Shown: piece by piece, positions 32,958-38,806 of the stretch
Position numbering within the stretch: position 1 is the first letter of the stretch
Layout: the number at the start of each line of letters is the position of its first letter
DNA from: Nocardia wallacei
GTDB lineage: Bacteria > Actinomycetota > Actinomycetes > Mycobacteriales > Mycobacteriaceae
Reading direction: 5' to 3'
Length of the DNA: 38,806 nt
NCBI RefSeq assembly: GCF_029868745.1
Contig: NZ_JARWOP010000076.1
Span: 1 to 38,806 of the forward strand
The notes under the pieces: model-generated
Databases searched by the model: none
The model's input: only the letters and a program-made list of their open reading frames with translations
Told to the model about the DNA's origin: nothing
Position numbers and translations under genes: made by a program

Positions 32958-33563
32958 ATGGGCGACACCGATTTCCGGCTGGTACTCCTGCGCCACGGCG
33001 AGACCGAATGGTCGCGGGCACGTAAGCACACGGGGCGTACCGATGTGCCGCTGATGCCGCTCGGCGAGGAGCAGGCCCGCGCGGCCGCGCGGCTGCTGGG
33101 CACCCTCGACCTGCACGACCCGCTCGCGCTGACCAGCCCGAAGCGGCGGGCGGTCCACACCGCCGAATTGGCCGGACTCGCCGCCCGGGTCGACGACGAC
33201 CTGGTCGAGTGGGATTACGGCGACTACGAGGGCGTCACCACGCCGGAGATCCAGCAGACCGCCCCGGGCTGGACCATCTTCACCGGCGAGGTGCCCGGCG
33301 GCGAATCGAGTGCCGAGGTGCAGGCCCGCGCCGATCGCGTGCTGGCCTCGGTGGAACCGGCGCTGCGCGAGCGCGACGTGGTCCTGGTGGGCCACGGCCA
33401 TTTCTCCCGCGCCCTGATCGCCCGGTGGGCCGGATTCGACGTCCGCGAGGGCCGCCGCTTCTTCATGTCGACCGCCGGGGTCACGGTGCTGGGCCACGAC
33501 CACAAGGCCCGCAGCGTGCTGGCCCACAACCTGGTCCCCACGCTCGACGGCGACGCCCGATGA
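32958..33563 (+). CDS. Histidine phosphatase / phosphoglycerate mutase-like protein
   Basis: The 201-residue protein belongs to the histidine phosphatase superfamily and matches Rv3214 (annotated gpm2, reported as an acid phosphatase). The catalytic motif is LVLLRHGETEW with phospho-acceptor His13. Supporting residues are in LTSPKRRAVHTAELAGL (Arg), VEWDYGDYEG (acid) and VLVGHGHFSRALIARW (second His). It is more likely a phosphatase than a glycolytic mutase. ATG 32958 is preferred to ATG 32946 because mycobacterial homologues begin at this point and CATGAT lies 7 bases upstream. Its stop overlaps the next start as ATGA. Confidence 0.88.
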   Translation: MGDTDFRLVLLRHGETEWSRARKHTGRTDVPLMPLGEEQARAAARLLGTLDLHDPLALTSPKRRAVHTAELAGLAARVDDDLVEWDYGDYEGVTTPEIQQTAPGWTIFTGEVPGGESSAEVQARADRVLASVEPALRERDVVLVGHGHFSRALIARWAGFDVREGRRFFMSTAGVTVLGHDHKARSVLAHNLVPTLDGDAR

Positions 33564-34036
33564 TCCGCCGCGCCACGCCCGCCGACGTGCCGGACCTCGT
33601 CGGGCTGGTCTACGACCTCGCCGAGTACGAGAAGGCCCGGCACGAGTGCCGGCTCACCGCCGAACAACTGCACGCGGCGCTGTTCGGCCCGAACCCGGCG
33701 CTGTTCGCCCATGTGGCACAGCGGGATTCGGGCGGCGAGGTGCTCGGCTGCGCGCTCTGGTTCCTGAACTACTCGACGTGGACCGGCACGCACGGCATCT
33801 ACCTGGAGGACCTCTACGTCAAGCCGGAGGCCCGCGGCCTGGGCCTGGGCAAGGCACTGCTCACCGAGCTGGCCCGGGTGGCGGTCGCGCGGGGCTACCA
33901 CCGCGTGGCCTGGTCGGTGCTGGACTGGAACACCCCGTCCATCGAGTTCTACAACTCGCTCGGCGCCGAACCACAGAACGACTGGATCGGTTACCGCCTC
34001 GCCGGTGCGGCGCTCACCCGGCTCGCCGAGTCCTGA
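33560..34036 (+). CDS. GNAT N-acetyltransferase (diamine acetyltransferase-like)
   Basis: The 158-residue protein is a single GNAT domain. The opening IRRATPADVPDLVGLVYDLA, the central GIYLEDLYVKPEARGLGLGK acetyl-CoA loop and NTPSIEFYNSLGAEPQNDW resemble SSAT/diamine acetyltransferase-like enzymes. Acceptor substrates are unknown. ATG 33560 overlaps the phosphatase stop by 4 bases, so translation is probably coupled. The following gene is a different GNAT, so two acetyltransferases stand in tandem. Confidence 0.88.
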   Translation: MIRRATPADVPDLVGLVYDLAEYEKARHECRLTAEQLHAALFGPNPALFAHVAQRDSGGEVLGCALWFLNYSTWTGTHGIYLEDLYVKPEARGLGLGKALLTELARVAVARGYHRVAWSVLDWNTPSIEFYNSLGAEPQNDWIGYRLAGAALTRLAES

Positions 34037-34060
34037 GCGCACGAGCCGTATCGTGGTGCG

Positions 34061-34669
34061 ATGGATATCACGGTCCGGTCGGCGGGGTTGTCGGATGTGC
34101 GGGCGCTGGCGCAGGTGCTCGGCGCGGCGTTCGACGACGACCCGATCATCGGCTGGCTCATCCGCGACGACCGCGTGCGGGCCCGGCGGGCCGCCCACAT
34201 GTTCGCCGCGCTGGTCCGGCACCAGTTCATCGACCTCGGCGGCGTGGATGTGGCATTCGACGACACGGGCAGCATGGTCGGGGCGGCCGTGTGGGCGCCG
34301 CCCGGCAACCGGCGCCCCTCGACCCTGACCGAACTGCGCACGCTGCCGGGCCTGGCGCGGGCGTTCCGGACCCGGCTGCTCGCGGCCGGGCAACTCGCCC
34401 AGCGCATGCAGGCCGAGCACCCGCGCGAGCCGCACTGGTATCTCGCCTTCGTGGGCACGCTGCCGCGGGTGCGCGGGCGCGGCGTGGCACACGCCCTGCT
34501 CGAACCGCGACTCGGGCACTGCGACACCACCGGCGCGCCCGCCTATCTGGAATCCAGCAAGCGCGAGAACATCCCGTACTACGAGCGCTACGGATTCGAG
34601 GTCACCGGCGAACTCGACGTGACCGCCGGCGGCCCGCCGGTGTGGCCGATGTGGCGGCCGCCGCGCTGA
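34061..34669 (+). CDS. GNAT N-acetyltransferase
   Basis: The 202-residue protein is a GNAT-family acetyltransferase, with DITVRSAGLSDVRALAQVLG at the start, the acetyl-CoA-binding AFVGTLPRVRGRGVAHALLE, and YLESSKRENIPYYERYGFEV near the end. It is of the type found as Rv3216-like in this neighbourhood; the acceptor is unknown. ATG 34061 has TATCGT 6 bases upstream (TATCGT-ggtgcg-ATG), the leaderless pattern, and no Shine-Dalgarno. It converges with the membrane protein gene at 34680 with a 10-bp gap. Confidence 0.86.
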   Translation: MDITVRSAGLSDVRALAQVLGAAFDDDPIIGWLIRDDRVRARRAAHMFAALVRHQFIDLGGVDVAFDDTGSMVGAAVWAPPGNRRPSTLTELRTLPGLARAFRTRLLAAGQLAQRMQAEHPREPHWYLAFVGTLPRVRGRGVAHALLEPRLGHCDTTGAPAYLESSKRENIPYYERYGFEVTGELDVTAGGPPVWPMWRPPR

Positions 34670-34679
34670 CCGTGCCGGT

Positions 34680-35123
34680 TCAGTCCTCGTCGGCGATGTC
34701 GTAGACCTGCGCCGCCCAACTCGTCGACGGCGGCGAGAACAGCAGACCCAGCGCCACCAGCGCCACCAGGCCCAGCGGGATCCCGAACTGCGGCTGCCCG
34801 CCGATCATGTACCACGACACCGGCAGCAGCAGAATCTGCGCGATCACCGCGATGGCCCGCCCCCAGCGCCGCCCGCGCAGCAGCCCGATACCGGCCGCCA
34901 GCACCGCGCCACCGAGGATCACGAACCAGGCGGCCGTGCCGTACGCGCTGGTCAAGCTCTGATCGATGCCCGTGATACCGCGCACCACCAGCACGATCGC
35001 CACGATCACTCCGATGCCGCCCTCCAGCGCCGCCAGCCCGCCGGCCACGCGCACCGTGGCGGGCGCCCGCTCCGGTGCCGCGCTCTCGCCCGCCGTGCCT
35101 TCGTCCGCGTTCCGCTTCGCCAC
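34680..35123 (-). CDS. Four-TM membrane protein, Rv3217c-like
   Basis: The 147-residue protein has a short charged N-terminus followed by four hydrophobic helices (GGIGVIVAIVLVVRGI; AAWFVILGGAVLAAGIGLL; AIAVIAQILLLPVSWYMIGG; IPLGLVALVALGLLF). It matches the small integral membrane protein at this place in mycobacteria. No motif suggests a function. GTG 35123 has TAGGCT 6 bases upstream and no ribosome-binding site, so a leaderless start is likely. It is divergent from the lipid kinase gene, whose start also carries TAGGCT 6 bases ahead. Confidence 0.82.
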   Translation of the reverse strand: MAKRNADEGTAGESAAPERAPATVRVAGGLAALEGGIGVIVAIVLVVRGITGIDQSLTSAYGTAAWFVILGGAVLAAGIGLLRGRRWGRAIAVIAQILLLPVSWYMIGGQPQFGIPLGLVALVALGLLFSPPSTSWAAQVYDIADED

Positions 35124-35197
35124 CCCGCCAGCCTAGAGCCGTCGATTCTCTTGTCCCCGTCGCGGTGTCGCGGCCCCCGTCTCAGTAGGCTGCATGC

Positions 35198-36157
35198 GTG
35201 CGGACGCTGCTGATCGTGAATCCGAATGCCACCTCGACCACACCGGCCACCCGCGATCTGCTCGCCCACGCGCTGGAGAGCCGGACCCAGCTGATCGTCG
35301 CCCACACCCAGCACCGCGGGCACGCCGCCGAACTGGCGCAGTGGGCGGCCACCAACGAGATGGATCTGATCGTGGTGCACGGCGGGGACGGCACGGTCAA
35401 CGAGACCATCAACGGCTTCCTCCCGCTACCGCAGGTCGACGACGGGCAGGCGTGGATTCCGCGGCTCGGCGTCATTCCGGGCGGCTCTGCCAATGTGTTC
35501 GCCCGCTCGCTGGGCATCAAACCGGATCCGGTGGCCGCCACCAATCAGCTCATCGATCTGCTGTCGGTCGAAAAGGACCGTCGCATCGGACTCGCCATCG
35601 CGGACGACCGCTGGTTCACCTTCTCCGCGGGCGTCGGATTGGACGCCGACGTGTGCGAGGCCATCGACAACAGCCGCGCCGACGGCCACGCCGCGACACC
35701 GGCCCGTTACCTGCGCACCACCATCCGGCAGTTCTTCCGGGCCAAGCGCAAGGAGCCCTCGGTCACCCTGCGGATTCCCCATCACGAACCGGTCACGGAC
35801 GTGCATTACGCATTTGTGACCAACACCAGTCCGTGGACCTATCTCGACGCCACTCCGGTGGTCACGAACCCCGAAACTCGATTCGAAACCGGTCTCGGGG
35901 TGTTTGCCATGCGGACCATGCGGGTACTGCCCACACTGTGGGTCGCCCGGCAACTGTTGGCCACCGACGGAAATCCCAAGTCTCGCAATTTGTTTCGCGA
36001 CGACGACGTTCCGTCGGTACGCGTCTCGGCCGACGAGCCGATCGGCCTGCAAATCGATGGCGACTTCATCGGCCGCCGCAACGTGGTGGATTTCACCTCG
36101 GTTCCCGAGGTGCTCGAGGTGATCGCGCCACGGCCCGGAACGGGCCGACACAACTGA
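35198..36157 (+). CDS. Diacylglycerol kinase family lipid kinase
   Basis: The 319-residue protein belongs to the DagK catalytic-domain family. The nucleotide-binding motif is VVHGGDGTVNETINGF (GGDGT at 62-66), followed by RLGVIPGGSANVFARSLGI, the second conserved loop. The C-terminal domain is beta-rich (ISFHGEP-equivalent LQIDGDFIG). Such enzymes phosphorylate lipid hydroxyls such as diacylglycerol. It matches Rv3218. GTG 35198 has TAGGCT 6 bases upstream (leaderless pattern). It precedes whiB1, separated by a 235-bp regulatory region. Confidence 0.9.
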   Translation: MRTLLIVNPNATSTTPATRDLLAHALESRTQLIVAHTQHRGHAAELAQWAATNEMDLIVVHGGDGTVNETINGFLPLPQVDDGQAWIPRLGVIPGGSANVFARSLGIKPDPVAATNQLIDLLSVEKDRRIGLAIADDRWFTFSAGVGLDADVCEAIDNSRADGHAATPARYLRTTIRQFFRAKRKEPSVTLRIPHHEPVTDVHYAFVTNTSPWTYLDATPVVTNPETRFETGLGVFAMRTMRVLPTLWVARQLLATDGNPKSRNLFRDDDVPSVRVSADEPIGLQIDGDFIGRRNVVDFTSVPEVLEVIAPRPGTGRHN

Positions 36158-36239
36158 GAAAACATCGCAGTTGTGCTGCGGAAACCGGTTCGAGCGAGTA
36201 CAAAGGACTCGGCAGGCCCCCGATGTAGGGGTCTTACAG

Positions 36240-36255
36240 CGTGAGCTTCCCCACG
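36240..36255 (+). promoter_or_regulatory. CRP-like site 1 upstream of whiB1
   Basis: CGTGAGCTTCCCCACG fits GTG-N8-CAC and resembles the CRP site reported in the M. tuberculosis whiB1 promoter (recalled as AGTGAGATAGCCCACG). It lies about 140 bp before the start codon. Confidence 0.55.
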
Positions 36256-36288
36256 GTGCACCACAAAGCTATTGACATCTACGGTGTT

Positions 36289-36304
36289 CGTGAAAGCATT
36301 CACA
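36289..36304 (+). promoter_or_regulatory. CRP-like site 2 upstream of whiB1
   Basis: CGTGAAAGCATTCACA fits TGTGA-N6-TCACA except for the first base. Its centre is 49 bp from that of site 1, and it follows a TTGACA at 36272-36277 that may be a -35 box, so binding here could block RNA polymerase. Confidence 0.55.
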
Positions 36305-36392
36305 AGCAACCGTGCGGAAACATTCGAGTCGCACAAGTGAACGGACCACAAACCCGAGGCGCCCTGGTGCGCCCAGCAAAGGAGCAGAGAGA

Positions 36393-36647
36393 ATGGACTG
36401 GCGCCACAAGGCCATCTGTCGCGATGAGGACCCCGAGCTGTTCTTCCCAGTCGGTAACAGTGGTCCCGCACTCGCGCAGATTGCCGATGCCAAGCTGGTC
36501 TGCGCCCGCTGCCCCGTGACCGCCGAGTGCCTGTCCTGGGCCCTGAAGTCCGGGCAGGATGCCGGTGTATGGGGCGGTATGAGCGAAGACGAGCGTCGGG
36601 CGCTGAAGCGTCGCAACGCGCGCACTCGCACCCGCAGTGTCGTCTGA
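36393..36647 (+). CDS. whiB1: Transcriptional regulator WhiB1
   Basis: The 84-residue Wbl protein carries the [4Fe-4S] ligands Cys9, Cys37, Cys40 and Cys46 (C-Xn-CxxC-x5-C), then the G58-V-W-G-G turn (GVWGG) and the basic tail RALKRRNARTRTR. It is almost identical to mycobacterial WhiB1, an essential NO-sensitive regulator that binds the sigma-A region 4. It acts in the cytoplasm on promoters. ATG 36393 has AAAGGAG 8 bases upstream; a longer in-frame ATG at 36312 lies in the leader and is rejected. Two CRP-like sites precede it, as in M. tuberculosis, linking it to cAMP. A strong terminator follows. Confidence 0.97.
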   Translation: MDWRHKAICRDEDPELFFPVGNSGPALAQIADAKLVCARCPVTAECLSWALKSGQDAGVWGGMSEDERRALKRRNARTRTRSVV

Positions 36648-36698
36648 CGACGCTGGCGTTACGGCCACTCGCACAGCCCCCGGCTCGTAACGCGTTTC

Positions 36699-36724
36699 AG
36701 CCCGGCACCGTAAGGTGCCGGGCT
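36699..36724 (+). terminator. Rho-independent terminator after whiB1
   Basis: GCCCGGCACC and GGTGCCGGGC pair perfectly around GTAA, with an added A-T pair, and are followed by TCATTGTTTG. It is 52 bp after the whiB1 stop and 31 bp from the convergent kinase stop. Confidence 0.88.
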
Positions 36725-36755
36725 TCATTGTTTGCGGGCTGCTATCCTTCCTCGA

Positions 36756-38270
36756 TCAGCGAGAAGATCGGCGGCCCAAGGGAACTCGGAGCACGGCATC
36801 CGTACCGATGTCCGCTCCCGGGTGTAAACCGATCGAGCCGCCCAGCTCCGCGGTGACCAGGGTGCGCACGATCTGCAGGCCCAGCCGGTCCGAACCCTCC
36901 AGGCTGAAACCGTCCGGCAGCCCGCGGCCGTCGTCGCTGATGATCACGTCGAGCCAGCGCGCCGAGCGCTCGGAGCGGATGGTGACCGTGCCGTTCTCGC
37001 CCGCGTCGAAGGCGTGCTCGATCGCGTTCTGCACCAGCTCGGTGAGCACCATGACCAGCGGCGTCGCGCGTTCGGCGGAGAACACGCCCAGCGAACCGGC
37101 CCGGCGCACCTTGATCCGGGCGGTGTGCACGGTCGCCACGTCGGCCATGATCGGCAGCAGCCGGTCCACCACCTCGTCGAGGTCGACCTCCTCGTCCACC
37201 GACATCGACAGCATCTCGTGCACCGAGGCGATCGAGGTGACCCGGCGCACCGACTCGGTCAGCGCCAGCCGCGCCTCCTCGTTCTCGGTCCGGCGAGCCT
37301 GTAAACGCAGCAGGGCCGCGACCGTCTGCAGGTTGTTCTTCACGCGATGGTGGATCTCGCGGATGGTGGCGTCCTTGGACAGCAGCGCGCGGTCGCGGCG
37401 CTTGACCTCCGTGACGTCGCGCACCAGCACCGCGGCCCCGGCGAGCACGCCGTGCGGGCGCAGCACCAGCGTGCGCAACAGCACGGTGGCCCCGCGCGCC
37501 TCCACCTCCATGCGGCGACCCGACTTGCCGGCCAGCGCGGCCTGGATGTCGTTGACGACCTCTTGGGCATCGAACGGATCGGTGATCAGCGAGCGCGTGG
37601 TGTGCGCCAGATCCTGGCCTGCCAGATCGCTCTGCAACCCCATCCGGTGATACGCCGACAACGCGTTCGGACTGGCGTAGGCGACCGTGCCCTCGGTATC
37701 GATGCGGATGAAACCGTCACCGGCACGGGGACTGGAATGCGAACCGGTGCGGTCCTCCAGGGTCGGGAAGGTGCCGTCGGCGATCATCTGGCACAGGTCG
37801 TCCGCGCAGGTCATATAGGCCTCTTCGAGGCTGCCGCGGGTCTTCGTCCGCTGCACGTCGGTGTCGCGCCCCAGCACGGCGATCACGTCGGTGCCCACTC
37901 GCACCGGGATGGCCTCGCGGATGGCGTGTTCCGGGGTCGGGTGATAGACGCCCGCGGACTCGCCGTCGGAATCCACCCGTACGATCTCGCCGGTCAGCAG
38001 GGCCTCGAACACCTGCGGATGATCCTCCTTGGAGGCGAGGGAGCCCACGACGTCCTGGGGATGCACGGTCGCCGCGGTGGTCGGGCGGGCCTGCGCCACG
38101 CACACCACGTCGGCGCCCTCGGCGACCGGACCCGCGCCCACCCACAGCTGCAGGTCCGCGAACGACAGGTCCGACAGCAACTGCCAGTCCCCCACCACCC
38201 GCTGCAGATGGTCCACGGCCGCACCCGGTAGATCGGTGTGTTCGGCCAGCAGGTCACTCAGTGTCGACAT
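36756..38270 (-). CDS. pdtaS: Sensor histidine kinase PdtaS
   Basis: The 504-residue soluble kinase has an N-terminal GAF-like domain (about 1-150), a PAS domain (about 180-290) and a HisKA_2/HWE-type kinase. The phospho-acceptor region is REIHHRVKNNLQTV (His307/308); the ATPase has ELVQNAIEHAF (N box) and SDDGRGLPDGF with RLGLQIVRTLV (G boxes). No membrane segment is present. In M. tuberculosis PdtaS/PdtaR is an ANTAR-type system reported to sense NO and copper and to control RNA antitermination. Here the GAF stretch reads VVCVAQARP, with one Cys (57), where I recall two in M. tuberculosis. ATG 38270 has AAGGAG 8 bases upstream. Confidence 0.94.
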   Translation of the reverse strand: MSTLSDLLAEHTDLPGAAVDHLQRVVGDWQLLSDLSFADLQLWVGAGPVAEGADVVCVAQARPTTAATVHPQDVVGSLASKEDHPQVFEALLTGEIVRVDSDGESAGVYHPTPEHAIREAIPVRVGTDVIAVLGRDTDVQRTKTRGSLEEAYMTCADDLCQMIADGTFPTLEDRTGSHSSPRAGDGFIRIDTEGTVAYASPNALSAYHRMGLQSDLAGQDLAHTTRSLITDPFDAQEVVNDIQAALAGKSGRRMEVEARGATVLLRTLVLRPHGVLAGAAVLVRDVTEVKRRDRALLSKDATIREIHHRVKNNLQTVAALLRLQARRTENEEARLALTESVRRVTSIASVHEMLSMSVDEEVDLDEVVDRLLPIMADVATVHTARIKVRRAGSLGVFSAERATPLVMVLTELVQNAIEHAFDAGENGTVTIRSERSARWLDVIISDDGRGLPDGFSLEGSDRLGLQIVRTLVTAELGGSIGLHPGADIGTDAVLRVPLGRRSSR

Positions 38271-38340
38271 GCACCACGCTCCTTCACCCGACGCGATTCT
38301 CCCCCAACCGTCGGGCTCGGTACGCGGGCAGCCCTCCCGG

Positions 38341-38556
38341 TCAGGAGATGACTGCGATCAGATCGCCCTTCTGCAGGACCTGTCCGGGCGTGACGTTGAT
38401 CGATGTGACGGTGCCGTCACCCTCGGCCACCACGGGGATCTCCATCTTCATCGACTCCAACATGACGAGAGTGTCCCCTTCGTGCACGGTGGCCCCCTCC
38501 TGCGCGACGATCTCGTAGACGGTCGACACCATCTCGGCGAGCACTTCCTCGGCCAT
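38341..38556 (-). CDS. Biotinylated TB7.3-like protein (BCCP-like)
   Basis: The 71-residue protein is a stand-alone biotinyl-carrier domain. The acceptor motif is ESMKMEIPV (biotin on the Lys of MKM), flanked by TVHEGDTLVML and VTPGQVLQKGDLIAVI, the symmetric halves of the lipoyl/biotinyl fold. It matches Rv3221c (TB7.3) and precedes pdtaS on the same strand by 70 bp, as in mycobacteria. It probably serves as a carrier for an acyl-CoA carboxylase, which is not encoded here. ATG 38556 has GAGAGG about 5 bases upstream. Confidence 0.94.
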   Translation of the reverse strand: MAEEVLAEMVSTVYEIVAQEGATVHEGDTLVMLESMKMEIPVVAEGDGTVTSINVTPGQVLQKGDLIAVIS

Positions 38557-38656
38557 GACACCCTCTCGATCGGTCGACACGGTTGACGCCCCCATCCGCT
38601 GGAGGTACAGCCAATCACACGTGAAACAATGGCGCTCGATCAGAAGGAGGATACCG

Positions 38657-38731
38657 ATGGGTAAGCGAGGACGTAAGAAGCGCTCACGCAAGGGCAACGC
38701 GGCCAACCACGGCAAGCGTCCCAACGCCTGA
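38657..38731 (+). CDS. 50S ribosomal protein bL37 (24 residues)
   Basis: A 24-codon frame encodes a peptide that starts MGKRGRKKRSRKGN and ends with NHGKRPNA. It closely resembles bL37, the very small basic protein first seen in cryo-EM structures of the Mycobacterium smegmatis 50S subunit, which ends in the same HGKRPNA. The ribosome-binding site AGAAGGAGGA is near-perfect, 5 bases before ATG. The gene is divergent from TB7.3-like and followed by a strong hairpin, so it is probably a monocistronic, highly expressed gene. It is easily missed because of its length. Confidence 0.9.
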   Translation: MGKRGRKKRSRKGNAANHGKRPNA

Positions 38732-38761
38732 GTCGCCCGGCGCGAAGCGCCGTAAAGCACT

Positions 38762-38796
38762 GAGCGGCACGTCATCTCGATGATTACGTGCCGCTC
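38762..38796 (+). terminator. Terminator after the bL37 gene
   Basis: GAGCGGCACGT and ACGTGCCGCTC pair perfectly (11 bp) around a 13-base loop, followed by TGCTGTGTTC. It lies 30 bp after the bL37 stop. Confidence 0.85.
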
Positions 38797-38806
38797 TGCT
38801 GTGTTC

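Noticed and set aside
31102..33021. 639-residue minus-strand frame across helicase tail and propeller-like gene
   Set aside because: Spans two well-supported plus-strand genes and has shadow composition.

Overview
The window is high-GC actinobacterial DNA, most likely from Nocardia or a close relative in the Mycobacteriales. The main evidence is a long right-hand block whose gene order matches, from memory, the Mycobacterium tuberculosis Rv3205c-Rv3221c neighbourhood: TIGR02569 protein, moeZ, DUF3152, TetR, DUF3107, ferritin-like protein, DEAD-box helicase, membrane-anchored propeller-like protein, phosphoglycerate mutase-like, GNAT, membrane protein, lipid kinase, whiB1, pdtaS and the biotinylated TB7.3-like protein. 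A second cluster (narK, nirB, nirD, hemD-like, cbiX-like) resembles the Rv0252-Rv0261c region. The first 36 bases are a pure C run, probably a contig-edge artefact.

Layout. (1) 1-4.5 kb: a partial secreted-protein start at the edge, a VOC protein, a MmyB-type XRE regulator, a remnant lectin-like/EF-hand cluster, and an aldo/keto reductase. The regulator and the reductase share a nearly identical 30-bp upstream element. (2) 4.5-11.06 kb, minus strand: nitrite assimilation operon, in transcription order narK, nirB, nirD, hemD-like, cbiX-like, with 4-bp stop/start overlaps in its distal half. It imports nitrate/nitrite, reduces nitrite to ammonium, and appears to carry siroheme supply genes for NirB. 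(3) 11.06-18.7 kb: accessory island. A three-gene plus-strand unit encodes an EspC-like type VII secretion protein (YxxxD signal), a WXG-like large protein with PDG repeats and a glycine-zipper C-terminus (interrupted by a one-base frameshift in a G run), and a four-TM membrane protein. I read this as a previously uncharacterised membrane-targeting T7SS effector/immunity module. Convergent to it is a minus-strand set of Nocardia-type orphan genes ending in an XRE-DUF5753 regulator, followed by a second XRE-DUF5753/DUF397 pair. (4) 18.9-22.6 kb: CynX/NimT-type MFS exporter divergent from a FadR-type GntR regulator, then a second NarK-type transporter. (5) 22.7-38.8 kb: the conserved block above, ending with a 24-codon ribosomal protein gene (bL37) and a strong terminator.

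Regulatory features visible in the sequence: many genes of the conserved block have a TANNNT box 6-7 nt before an ATG/GTG and no Shine-Dalgarno, which suggests leaderless transcripts; whiB1 has two CRP-like sites; the DEAD-box helicase has a long leader with a 5' stem-loop and an apparent CTG start. No rRNA, tRNA, CRISPR array or intact insertion sequence was seen.
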